Part shown: positions 1-7,549 of the stretch, in pieces
Layout of the letters: every line of letters starts with the position of its first letter
Position numbering within the stretch: position 1 is the stretch's first letter
From: Thalassovita sp.
GTDB lineage: Bacteria; Pseudomonadota; Alphaproteobacteria; Rhodobacterales; Rhodobacteraceae
NCBI GenBank assembly: GCA_017792425.1
Contig: CP051233.1
Location: forward strand, 2,412,319-2,476,318
Direction of reading: 5' to 3'
DNA: 64,000 bases
Notes under the pieces: generated by a model
Told to the model about the DNA's origin: nothing
What the model saw: only the letters and a program-made list of their open reading frames with translations
The model's database searches: none
Program-made: the position numbers and the translations under genes

Positions 1-518
1 AGGTGCGAATTCTCGACCCGGTTGTTCAACCAGCGACCGGTTTCCTGTATGTCGGCGGCACCGACCTCCCTCAATGCCGCGCCGTAGGATCGAAGCTTGT
101 CGGTCACGATCACCTCGGGACGACCGTGCTTCCGCATTGCTTTTCTTAGGAGTTTCAGCGCGGCTTTCTTGTCACGCCTCTTCGTGACAAAGCTTTCCAG
201 AACCTCACCTTCGTGATCCACAGCCCGCCACAGGTAGTGCCGCTCGCCGTTGATTTTCACGAACATCTCGTCCAGATGCCACCGCCAGCGGCTCGACTTC
301 ATCCCCTCAACCCGCCGCTTCCTGATCTCGGATGCGAACATCGGCCCGAACCGATGCCACCAGTATCGGACGGTTTCGTGACTCACGTCGATGCCACGCT
401 CATGGAGCAGATCTTCGACGTTTCGCAGCGACAGCGGGAACCGGACACACAGCATCACCGCCAGGCGGATGATCTCGCGGCTGGTTTTAAAGTATTTGAA
501 TGGATCGCGTTTCGTCAT
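1..518 (-). CDS. IS6-family transposase, partial (C-terminus outside window)
   Basis: The reading frame opens with ATG at 516-518 (MTKRDPFKYFKT) and stays open to the window edge, about 172 codons. It is nearly identical to the complete transposase at 855-1559, with scattered substitutions such as RDPF for RLPF and MLCV for MLYV. It keeps the N-terminal helix-turn-helix region (SHETVRYWW), the first catalytic Asp region (WHLDEMFVKI) and the second (VIVTDKLRSYG). The visible part ends just at the catalytic Glu region (NNRVENSH). Transposases of this family form cointegrates through a DDE active site. Whether this copy is intact cannot be seen. Confidence 0.85.
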   Translation of the reverse strand, partial: MTKRDPFKYFKTSREIIRLAVMLCVRFPLSLRNVEDLLHERGIDVSHETVRYWWHRFGPMFASEIRKRRVEGMKSSRWRWHLDEMFVKINGERHYLWRAVDHEGEVLESFVTKRRDKKAALKLLRKAMRKHGRPEVIVTDKLRSYGAALREVGAADIQETGRWLNNRVENSH

Positions 519-612
519 ACCGGGACGCTATCCAGCCCCCTGCCCCGCCGCAAGCCAAGTTCCTCTGACATGCCCCCCTCCCCGCCTCAAGCTGGTTTCC
601 TTTGACAGCCCC
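1..612 (-). mobile_element. IS6-family insertion sequence, copy 1, cut by window edge
   Basis: The right end matches the other two copies in this window: the inverted repeat begins GGGGCTGTCAAAGGAAACCA read from position 612 leftwards. The element runs off the left edge of the window. It carries the transposase listed separately. It lies 189 bp from the complete copy at 802-1616 and in the same orientation, so the two form a direct repeat able to recombine. Confidence 0.85.
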
Positions 613-622
613 TTTCTCCCTA

Positions 623-801
623 CTAACCCATGCGTTCAGATGCATAGGCACTTGGGCTTGCAGGAAAGACGACGGTCTTGTCCATGTTAAGAAACACCCG
701 GTGTTGCGCGTGCGCATGAACTGCTCTGGCCAGAACTTGAGCTTCGACGTCGCGGCCCAGGGAGACATAGTCCGATGCGCTCTGCGCGTGTGTGACGCGC
801 G
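623..801 (-). pseudogene. Orphan C-terminal gene fragment between two IS6 copies
   Basis: Between the two IS copies the minus strand stays open for 58 codons, from the IS end at 801 to a TAG at 623-625. The translation contains RVFLNMDKTVVFPASPSA and looks like real protein, with no start codon of its own. I do not recognise the family. It probably represents the 3' end of a chromosomal gene cut when the IS inserted or when a deletion between IS copies occurred. It could also be a chance open frame. Confidence 0.35.
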
Positions 802-1616
802 GGTGCTGTCAGACAAAGTCGAACCAGTCTCTACTTGGGCAAGATGGCTGCCCTTTATGCCGCGCAGAGACCGCGCCACTCGGTGAGAGCGGCGGCGCGG
901 TTCAGCTTGAAATTTGGCCTGGAACAGAGGCTGCGCTCCGAATTGAAATGGTTGGTGACCGAGGCGTGGACTGCGGCGAACATCTGCAAACTTCGCATTC
1001 GCCTGAAGCGCAGCATCGCCCGCTCCCGTCGTCGGAATGGCAGGTGCGAATTCTCGACCCGGTTGTTCAACCAGCGTCCTGTTTCCTGCCTGTCGGCGGC
1101 ACCAACCTCCCTCAATGCAGCCCCGTAGGATCTAAGCCTGTCAGTTACGATTACCTCGGGACGACCGTGCTTCCGCATTGCTTTTCTTAGGAATTTCAGC
1201 GCGGCTTTCTTGTCACGCCTCTTCGTGACAAAGCTTTCCAAAACCTCGCCTTCGTGATCCACAGCCCGCCATAGGTAATGACGTTCACCGTTGATCTTCA
1301 CGAACATCTCGTCCAGATGCCACCGCCAGCGGCTCGATTTCATCCCCTCAAGGCGCCGCTTTCTGATCTCTGATGCGAACATCGGCCCGAACCGAAGCCA
1401 CCAATATCGGACGGTTTCGTGACTCACGTCGATGCCACGCTCGTGGAGCAGATCTTCCACGTTTCGCAACGACAGCGGGAACCTGACATACAGCATCACC
1501 GCCAGGCGAATAATCTCGGGACTGGTCTTGAAGTACTTGAAGGGCAAGCGTTTGGTCATGGATGGAAGCTACGGAACCACCCCGCCCTTCACAAGTTGGT
1601 TTCCTTTGACAGCACC
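802..1616 (-). mobile_element. IS6-family insertion sequence, copy 2, complete (about 815 bp)
   Basis: Both ends carry an inverted repeat starting GGTGCTGTCA: 802 onward on the plus strand, and up to 1616 read in reverse as GGTGCTGTCAAAGGAAACCA. The 815-bp length and single transposase gene are typical of the IS6 family. The adjoining octamers differ (gacgcgcg on the left, cgaccggg on the right), so there is no target duplication. That suggests recombination or deletion after insertion. The right end has cut into a phosphotransferase-family gene. Confidence 0.88.
855..1559 (-). CDS. IS6-family transposase, full length
   Basis: This 234-residue protein has the usual IS6-family length. An N-terminal helix-turn-helix region (GIDVSHETVRYWW) is followed by a DDE integrase core: Asp in WHLDEMFVKI, Asp in VIVTDRLRSYG and Glu in NNRVENSHLP. 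It catalyses replicative transposition by cointegrate formation. The frame is intact and the flanking inverted repeats are present, so this copy may still be active. The first ten codons (MTKRLPFKYF) are shared with the two other copies in the window. Confidence 0.93.
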   Translation of the reverse strand: MTKRLPFKYFKTSPEIIRLAVMLYVRFPLSLRNVEDLLHERGIDVSHETVRYWWLRFGPMFASEIRKRRLEGMKSSRWRWHLDEMFVKINGERHYLWRAVDHEGEVLESFVTKRRDKKAALKFLRKAMRKHGRPEVIVTDRLRSYGAALREVGAADRQETGRWLNNRVENSHLPFRRRERAMLRFRRMRSLQMFAAVHASVTNHFNSERSLCSRPNFKLNRAAALTEWRGLCAA

Positions 1617-1743
1617 CGACCGGGCCCTGGAACCCCTCAACATTCTTCTGCAACCATGCGGTCAGCAGGGCCATGTCAAAACCGTGTTCGGCTCTAACGT
1701 GCTCGACACCAGCGTTGGCTTCTGCACCCAGTGCGTCGCTCAT
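1617..1743 (-). pseudogene. Truncated phosphotransferase-family gene, N-terminal fragment
   Basis: The ATG at 1741-1743 overlaps the stop of the acyl-CoA dehydrogenase (ATGA), a clear sign of an operon partner. The roughly 42 remaining codons read MSDALGAEANAGVEHV and then AEHGFDMALLTAWLQ, followed by KNVEGFQGP. This resembles the start of the aminoglycoside-phosphotransferase-like proteins that accompany acyl-CoA dehydrogenases (the ACAD10/ACAD11-like group). The IS6 copy begins immediately after, so the kinase domain is lost. The family call rests on a short stretch and on gene context. Confidence 0.6.
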
Positions 1744-2930
1744 GCCACATTCACCTTCTTCCAATCGCGCTTGATCTTCTTGGCCAAGCTCCATTTGTGG
1801 ACCTCTGTGGGGCCGTCGTAGATACGGAAGGCGCGGATCTCGCGGAAAACCTGTTCAACGATCGTATCAGCGGTAACCCCCTGCCCGCCCATGACCTGCA
1901 CGCAGCGGTCGGCCACGCGCATCAGCGCCTCGGACACCGCGACCTTGGCCATCGAACTTTCGACAGTACCCAACACGCCCGTGTCCAGCACATCAGCGCA
2001 CCAATAGATCATCAGTTCGGCTTGTTTCAGATCGATCAGGTTGTCCGCCAACATGAAGCCGACACCTTCGTGATCCACCAGCGGCTTGCCAAAGGCCATG
2101 CGGCGGTTGGCATAATCTGTAGCAATCTCGTTGGCGCGGATACAGGCACCAAGCCAGCGCATGCAATGGGTCAACCGCGCAGGCGACAGGCGCACCTGAG
2201 CATAGCGGAACCCTTCACCGCTTTCGCCCAGCATCGCGGTGGCAGGAACGCGCAGGTTTTCGATGCTGATCACCGCATGGCCACCTGGCATCGAACTGTC
2301 GATCGTGTCCATCACCCGTTCGATCCTGATCGCTGGGTCTGGCAGGTCCACAAGGAACATACAGGCACCGTCATCGGATTTTGCCATGACGATCCCCATC
2401 CCAGCGCCCTCGGCCCCGGTGATATAGGTCTTGCGCCCGTTGATAACCCAGTGATTACCATCCATCCGGCATGTGGTAATCATCATGGACGGGTCCGATC
2501 CCGCCCCGCCATCCTCGGCTGGCTCGGTCATGAAAAATGCCGACCGCATCTCGCCCCGCACCATCGGATCAAGGAACCGTTCCTTGAGCTCTGGCGAACC
2601 GACCTTACCCAGCAGATACATGTTGCCTTCGTCCGGGGCGGCCACGTTGCAGGCAATTGGCCCAAGCGGCGACAGCCCAGACCGGATCAGCACGGCGGCA
2701 GTTTCCCGATGGGTCAGGTGCCTGCCATCCCCCAGGATATGCGGGGTCAGAACACCAGCCTTGCGGGCGGCGGCCTTCAAATCATTGGCCAATTCATCTG
2801 ATGGCCCGTGGGATGTTCGGCGCGGGTCTTTCTCAAAAGGTGCTACAACCTCACGGACAAAGATTTCCACCCGATCGGCGATGTCGATCGCCCGCTCACT
2901 CATTCCGCCATATTCAAGTACAAAGGTCAT
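1740..2930 (-). CDS. Acyl-CoA dehydrogenase family protein
   Basis: A 396-residue flavoprotein expected to oxidise an acyl-CoA to the 2,3-enoyl-CoA with FAD. The fold is visible: an alpha-helical N-terminal domain, the beta-domain FAD-binding segment (FFMTEPAEDGGAGSDPS and WVINGRKTYITGA), and the C-terminal segment VMGGQGVTADTIVEQVFREI followed by YDGPTEVHKWSLAKK. The length is normal. It reads into the phosphotransferase fragment by an ATGA overlap. The ATG at 2930 itself overlaps the stop of a 26-codon upstream frame; an internal start at MSERAIDI is possible. The TEVH segment is typical of ACAD10/11-like members. The physiological substrate is not evident. Confidence 0.9.
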   Translation of the reverse strand: MTFVLEYGGMSERAIDIADRVEIFVREVVAPFEKDPRRTSHGPSDELANDLKAAARKAGVLTPHILGDGRHLTHRETAAVLIRSGLSPLGPIACNVAAPDEGNMYLLGKVGSPELKERFLDPMVRGEMRSAFFMTEPAEDGGAGSDPSMMITTCRMDGNHWVINGRKTYITGAEGAGMGIVMAKSDDGACMFLVDLPDPAIRIERVMDTIDSSMPGGHAVISIENLRVPATAMLGESGEGFRYAQVRLSPARLTHCMRWLGACIRANEIATDYANRRMAFGKPLVDHEGVGFMLADNLIDLKQAELMIYWCADVLDTGVLGTVESSMAKVAVSEALMRVADRCVQVMGGQGVTADTIVEQVFREIRAFRIYDGPTEVHKWSLAKKIKRDWKKVNVA

Positions 2931-3035
2931 CTCGCGGTCATCCCCATCTTGTCTTTAAGACCAGACACGCTATCCGCGCCGGTCCTTGAAGTTGCATGAA
3001 CTTCCATGTTCAGTCCTTTCTTGCCCACAGCCATC

Positions 3036-3156
3036 CTATTGGATGGCCAGATTTCTTTCCTGTGATTTCAGCACGGATGTTTGATACATAGCCGCCCCTA
3101 CCCGAATACCGAAACTTACCGCCCTCATCGCGCAATCGTCTGGATTTCGTTGGCCA
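3036..3156 (-). pseudogene. Gene debris between IS remnant and acyl-CoA dehydrogenase
   Basis: Immediately beyond the broken IS6 remnant the minus strand reads ANEIQTIAR and stop, which resembles the C-terminal tail of an acyl-CoA dehydrogenase. A 30-codon frame (MRAVSFGIRV and on) starts in overlap with that stop and ends near 3036. Neither can be a complete gene. They probably mark a deletion that fused IS DNA to the 3' end of an older gene. Confidence 0.3.
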
Positions 3157-3344
3157 TCGATGTCACGCTCGTGGAGCAGATCTTCCGCGTTTCGCAGCGA
3201 CAGCGGGAACCGGACATATAGCATCACCGCCAGGCGGATGATCTCCGGGAAGGTCTTGAAGTACTTGAAGGGCAAGCGTTTGGTCATAGATAGAAGCTAC
3301 GAAACCACCCTGCCCTTCTCAAGCTGGTTTCCTTTGACAGCCCC
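3157..3344 (-). mobile_element. IS6-family remnant, copy 3 (transposase 5' end only)
   Basis: The right inverted repeat (GGGGCTGTCAAAGGAAACCA read backwards from 3344) and the first 44 transposase codons (MTKRLPFKYFKTFPEI and on) are present. Similarity to the complete copy stops at about 3157, inside the codons for GIDVSHET. The rest of the element is gone. This remnant bounds the catabolic island on its left side. Confidence 0.85.
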
Positions 3345-3366
3345 CTCCGTAGCGCCCCAAAAAAGT

Positions 3367-3846
3367 TCACCTGGATGAATCACCAATCAGCAATAGGCCA
3401 TCAGCCACTAAGGCTGGGCGCTCGCTCCCCTTGATTTCTATAGTCGATGTAATTGCAAGTTGTGTCCCCTGCCCGCGCCGGGTGACGGATGTAATCGTCT
3501 GGACTAGGCGCACAAAGCTGCCCGCTGGGACAGGAGCGGTGAAGCGCACCCGATCATAGCCGTAGTTTAGCCCCGCTCCGCGGCGTTCGATCCTGAACAA
3601 TTGTCGCTGAAGACGCGGAATGAGAGAAACAAGGAAAAGCCCGTGAGCAATGGTTTTTCCGTCCGGTTGCTCGCGGGCCGCGCGGGCCACATCCACATGG
3701 ATCCAGTGGTCATCGCCAGTCAATTCCGCGAAGGCATTAATTTGCGTTTGGGTGATTTCCATCCACTCTGTCGCTCCGAGCGGTTTTTCCGTGTGCCGCG
3801 CCAGATCCACGGCTGTCTCGACTGCAATCATCTTCTTATCCTCCAT
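3367..3846 (-). CDS. MaoC-like (R)-specific hydratase / hot-dog dehydratase
   Basis: A 159-residue single hot-dog domain protein. The hydratase signature is visible as AELTGDDHWIHVD, with Asp45 and His50 as the likely catalytic pair, followed by the conserved IAHGLFLVSL segment. Such proteins hydrate enoyl-CoA thioesters or dehydrate 3-hydroxyacyl-CoAs. It is divergent from the CoA-transferase gene at 3962, with a 115-bp AT-rich intergenic region between them, so the two are probably regulated together. It likely supplies an enoyl-CoA hydration step for the adjacent pathway. Its substrate cannot be read from the sequence. Confidence 0.88.
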   Translation of the reverse strand: MEDKKMIAVETAVDLARHTEKPLGATEWMEITQTQINAFAELTGDDHWIHVDVARAAREQPDGKTIAHGLFLVSLIPRLQRQLFRIERRGAGLNYGYDRVRFTAPVPAGSFVRLVQTITSVTRRGQGTQLAITSTIEIKGSERPALVADGLLLIGDSSR

Positions 3847-3961
3847 TCATTTATGCCATCTCGCAGCATAAGAGTTAATAAATCATAATTACAATTTTTA
3901 TCTTGCGAAAGTAGGCCGAATCGTCGCAGAAAAAAGCAGATGTTGCGGAGGAATACTGCTA

Positions 3962-5185
3962 ATGGTCGGGACTCTGGGTCATATTAAGGTGCTGGATTTC
4001 AGCCGCGTTTTTGCTGGGCCATGGGCCGCGCAGATGCTTGCGGACTTTGGCGCCGACGTCCTCAAGGTGGAACACGTGAAGGGGGGCGACGACGTGCGTT
4101 ACATGGGCGTGCCTCACCTGAACGATGAAGGTAGACCTACAGGCGAGACGTCCTCATTTCTGGCGATGAACAGGGGAAAACGCTCGATCGGTCTCGACTT
4201 GAAACGCCCCGAGGGGCAGGCGCTGGCGAAAAAACTGATTGCCGAGTCCGACGTGTTGATAGAGAACTTCAAGACCGGAAACCTTGCCCGTTTTGGCCTT
4301 GACTACGCAGCCGTGGCCGAGATTAACCCACGGCTCGTCTACTGTTCAATCACCGGCTTTGGACAAACCGGCCCGATGGCGCATCTTCCCGGCTACGATC
4401 CAATTTTCCAGGCCATGTCTGGCTTGCTTAGCATGACCGGAAACGCTGACGGGCAGCCCGGAGCCGGCCCCGCATTGGTAGGCTATTCGATCTCTGATAT
4501 CACCGCCGGCCAATATGCAGTGGCGGCAATCTTAGCTGCGCTGAACCACCGTGATGCGGTCTCTGGTGAGGGCCAGTTCATTGACATTGCACTATTAGAC
4601 ACGCAGATTCATGCAGCCTCACATATGGCGATGAACTACCTGTCGTCGGGAAATCTGCCGCACCGAAACGGCACTGCCTCGCAGATCACATGTCCATGGC
4701 AAGCTTTCGACTGTGCGGATCGGCCAATCATGATCGCCATCGGGAATGACGCGCAGTTCTCTCGTTTTGCCGAATACCTTGGACTTGGCGGCGTCGCAGA
4801 GGATTCGCGTTTTGCTACCAACCTTGCTCGCGTCAGAAACGCCGAAGTGTTGGTGCCAATGATCGCGGAGAGGCTTGCCAAGAAAAAGGCTGAGACGTGC
4901 TACGCCGAGTTAGAGGCCATCGGCATCCCCGCCGGGCCGTTGAACAGCTTTGAAGATGTGTTTGCGATGAAGCAGGTTCAGAACCGTGGACTGCTAAAGA
5001 CGCTCTACCATCCGAACGCAGGCCGCGTGCGCTACGTGGGCAATCCGGTTCGCTTCTCGAAGACAATGTCGAATGACAGCCGCCACCCTCCACTCCACGC
5101 CGAACACACCGACGAGGTGCTGCGAGAGATGGGGCTGGCTGCGGACGAAGTGGCAACGCTGCGCGAAGCGGGCGCTGTGAAATAG
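3962..5185 (+). CDS. CaiB/BaiF family CoA-transferase (class III), first of three
   Basis: A 407-residue family III CoA-transferase that would move CoA from a donor thioester to a carboxylic acid, activating it for beta-oxidation. Conserved segments are the N-terminal VLDFSRVFAGPWAAQMLADF, the LIENFKTGNLARFGLDY stretch and GYDPIFQAMSGLLSMTG, where the catalytic Asp of this family is expected. The C-terminus ends in the usual PLHAEHTDEVLREMGL. A strong ribosome site (gcggagg) precedes the ATG. It heads an apparent operon with two acyl-CoA dehydrogenase genes 10 bp and then 4 bp (overlap) downstream. Confidence 0.93.
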   Translation: MVGTLGHIKVLDFSRVFAGPWAAQMLADFGADVLKVEHVKGGDDVRYMGVPHLNDEGRPTGETSSFLAMNRGKRSIGLDLKRPEGQALAKKLIAESDVLIENFKTGNLARFGLDYAAVAEINPRLVYCSITGFGQTGPMAHLPGYDPIFQAMSGLLSMTGNADGQPGAGPALVGYSISDITAGQYAVAAILAALNHRDAVSGEGQFIDIALLDTQIHAASHMAMNYLSSGNLPHRNGTASQITCPWQAFDCADRPIMIAIGNDAQFSRFAEYLGLGGVAEDSRFATNLARVRNAEVLVPMIAERLAKKKAETCYAELEAIGIPAGPLNSFEDVFAMKQVQNRGLLKTLYHPNAGRVRYVGNPVRFSKTMSNDSRHPPLHAEHTDEVLREMGLAADEVATLREAGAVK

Positions 5186-5195
5186 GAGGCCGGAG

Positions 5196-6251
5196 ATGGA
5201 TGGTGGTATGAGCGAAGAGTGGGTCGAAAACGCCCGGATGATAGTCGAGAGCGCGCGAGCCATCGTACCGGCAGACGGATCGCTGGAGCGGGTGCGCAAG
5301 CTGCGTTTCAATGGGCCGGGCTACGACCGCACGATTATGGCCAAAGCGGGCGAGCTGGGGCTTTTTCTGATGCGCGTAAGCGACGACGCGGGCGGCCTTG
5401 GTCTTGGCATGCGCGAAACCTGCGAGTTGGCACGGATTCTGGGGCGCGGCCTGCTACCTGAACCGGTACTCCCGGCGATCATGGCCGGTGCGCTCTTGCA
5501 GAAGAACATGTCCGAGGAGGCGATGACGGGTGCGCAAGTACTCACCTGGGCCTGGCAGGATGCTCTGGGAACCCCCAGTTGGAACTCCGGTGCCGAAGGT
5601 CGCCACCTCAAAGGCCGTAAGCTGGCTGTGCAAGGCGCTGCTGGGGCAGATCTCTTTGCGGTGGTCACAGGTCAAGGCGTGGCTGTCCTGCTGCGCGACG
5701 CCGTGACTGTCGAGGCCGTAGACAGTATTGATGGCGGACATCTCTGCTCGATTAGCTTCAATACCGAAACCGAACTCTTCCCCTGCCCAAATGCGCGGTC
5801 GGTGATTGCGGACGCGACCCTCGCGCACTCCGCCTACCTTCTTGGCCTCTCGGAACGCGCTCTGGAGATCACGCTCGATTACCTGCGCGTACGTAAGCAG
5901 TTCGATCGACCAATTGGCAGCTATCAGTCACTCCAGCACCGAGCGACAGAGATGAAGATTCGTCTTGAACTCTCCCGCGCCGCCATCTTCGCCACCGCCC
6001 GCCGTTTCGACAGTGGGGCAGACGCGCTCACTCGTACACGCGGTGCCGCACGGGTCAAACTGCGGGCCGCTGAGCTTGCGATGCACGTAAGCCGAGAGGC
6101 CATCCAAATGCACGGCGCCATGGGCATCACTGATGAAGCCGACATCGGTCTCTACGTCCGCAAGGCTATGGCCGAGGCCAATCTCTTCGGCGCACCGTAT
6201 GTATTGCGCGCGCAACTTTCCGAGATGCTTGATGAAGGAGAGGCCGCATGA
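5196..6251 (+). CDS. Acyl-CoA dehydrogenase, small (probably non-catalytic) subunit of a pair
   Basis: 351 residues, about 30 shorter than a canonical acyl-CoA dehydrogenase. The C-terminal FAD domain is recognisable (RVRKQFDRPIGSYQSLQHR and QMHGAMGITDEADIGLYVRK). The usual loop carrying the catalytic Glu near the C-terminus is replaced by AEANLFGAPYVLRAQLSEML, with no matching Gly-Glu-Ile motif. The start follows a GGAGG site and lies 10 bp after the CoA-transferase stop. The next gene, also an acyl-CoA dehydrogenase, overlaps by ATGA. This layout matches the heteromeric dehydrogenases of sterol and cyclic-acid degradation (ChsE1-ChsE2, PimC-PimD), in which one subunit lacks the base. Confidence 0.88.
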   Translation: MDGGMSEEWVENARMIVESARAIVPADGSLERVRKLRFNGPGYDRTIMAKAGELGLFLMRVSDDAGGLGLGMRETCELARILGRGLLPEPVLPAIMAGALLQKNMSEEAMTGAQVLTWAWQDALGTPSWNSGAEGRHLKGRKLAVQGAAGADLFAVVTGQGVAVLLRDAVTVEAVDSIDGGHLCSISFNTETELFPCPNARSVIADATLAHSAYLLGLSERALEITLDYLRVRKQFDRPIGSYQSLQHRATEMKIRLELSRAAIFATARRFDSGADALTRTRGAARVKLRAAELAMHVSREAIQMHGAMGITDEADIGLYVRKAMAEANLFGAPYVLRAQLSEMLDEGEAA

Positions 6252-7402
6252 AAGACCTGCCCGATTTCAACGCGATGAGCGACGCGGAGTTCCGCTCGCT
6301 TGCCCGCGACTTCGTCGAGACCAACTATCCCTCCATCCCCCGTTATTCCCTGAGCCGATTGCACTGGGACGTGGTGAAGCCTTGGTATCTTGTTCTTTCT
6401 GAGCACGGCTGGATTTGCCCGACATGGCCGCGCGAATATGGCGGCATGGGATTGGTTGCTGGCAAACATCTGATTCTCATTGAAGAATTCGAGCGCCACG
6501 GAGCCGCGCGGGTGAATGATATCGGCCCGGTAATGCTAGGACCGCTTCTTTTAAAATACGGCACAGAGGCGCAAAAAACCGAGTTTCTACCCAAGATCCT
6601 TTCGGGTGAACATGTCTGGGCGCAGGGTTACTCCGAGCCCGGCGCTGGCTCCGACCTAGCTGCTGTGCGCTGCGAGGCAGCACTCGACGGCAACGAATGG
6701 GTCATCAACGGCCAAAAAACCTGGTGCACACTGGGGATGGATGCCAACTGGATATTCATCCTCGCCCGCACCGACAAGACAGTGAAGAAACAGGCCGGGA
6801 TCAGCTTCCTTCTGGTGCCAATGGGTGCTCCCGGTGTAACGGTCCGCAACATCAAGAACCTTGAGCGCGAAGCCGAGTTCTGTGAGGTGTTCTTCGACGA
6901 CGTTCGCATTCCGGCAGACCATATCGTCGGGGGCGTGAATGAGGGTTGGGCGACGGCAAAAGCGCTGCTTGGGCACGAGCGGGTCTTCATTGGGGCTCCC
7001 CGTCTTTCCGCCGCCGCAATGACCCGGCTAAAGCGCATAGCAAAGCGCGCAGGCATCTGGAATGACTTGGTTTTCCGTGATCGCTACGTCGCCCTGCAAT
7101 GTGATCTGGCTGATCTGGGGGATCTGTTCGAGACCTATGTCGACAAACTGCGCGGAGGCCAGACCATCGGCGCCGACGTTGCAATGCTGAAAATTTTCCA
7201 AAGCGAGCTCTACCAGCGCATTTCCGAGTTGATGATGGAGATCGCGGGCGAGGAGTCCGGGCTTGCACATCCGCCTGAAGATGACCGCCAGTTGCACGCT
7301 GCTGCGATCTATCTGTCGGCCCGTCCCACGACCATTTTCGGAGGATCGTCAGAGATCATGCGCAACGTGCTGGCAAAGGCCGTTCTCAACCTACCGAGCT
7401 GA
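6248..7402 (+). CDS. Acyl-CoA dehydrogenase, large subunit of a pair
   Basis: A full-length (384-residue) acyl-CoA dehydrogenase. It has the FAD-binding segments GYSEPGAGSDLAAVRCEA and WVINGQKTWCTLGMDANW, the DDVRIPADHIVGGVNEGW loop, and the C-terminal TTIFGGSSEIMRNVLAK, which retains the Ser-Ser-Glu-Ile-Met-Arg signature. The ATG overlaps the stop of the preceding dehydrogenase gene, so the products are probably made in equal amounts and may form one heteromeric enzyme. It would introduce the first double bond into the CoA ester made by the upstream transferase. Confidence 0.92.
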   Translation: MKDLPDFNAMSDAEFRSLARDFVETNYPSIPRYSLSRLHWDVVKPWYLVLSEHGWICPTWPREYGGMGLVAGKHLILIEEFERHGAARVNDIGPVMLGPLLLKYGTEAQKTEFLPKILSGEHVWAQGYSEPGAGSDLAAVRCEAALDGNEWVINGQKTWCTLGMDANWIFILARTDKTVKKQAGISFLLVPMGAPGVTVRNIKNLEREAEFCEVFFDDVRIPADHIVGGVNEGWATAKALLGHERVFIGAPRLSAAAMTRLKRIAKRAGIWNDLVFRDRYVALQCDLADLGDLFETYVDKLRGGQTIGADVAMLKIFQSELYQRISELMMEIAGEESGLAHPPEDDRQLHAAAIYLSARPTTIFGGSSEIMRNVLAKAVLNLPS

Positions 7403-7452
7403 GCATATCGCACGGTGTGGATAACTCTGTAAAAAAGCTAAAAAGTATAATA

Positions 7453-7482
7453 TTGACTTTTAAGCAGAAAGCCAACTATGAT
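7453..7482 (+). promoter_or_regulatory. Probable sigma-70 promoter of the TAXI-TRAP segment
   Basis: TTGACT (7453-7458) and TATGAT (7477-7482) are separated by 18 bp in an AT-rich pocket about 70 bp upstream of the solute-binding-protein gene. It is the best -35/-10 pair seen in the island. An inverted repeat ACGGTGT/ACACCGT (7490-7496 and 7511-7517) follows in the leader. The promoter is read by eye only. Confidence 0.5.
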
Positions 7483-7549
7483 GCCCCGAACGGTGTTCAC
7501 CTCGAAGCACACACCGTCCGAAAAAACCGGAGCAAAGGGAGGAAAATAA

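Noticed and set aside
793..1625. Target-site duplication around the complete IS6 copy
   Set aside because: The 8-bp flanks are gacgcgcg and cgaccggg and do not match.
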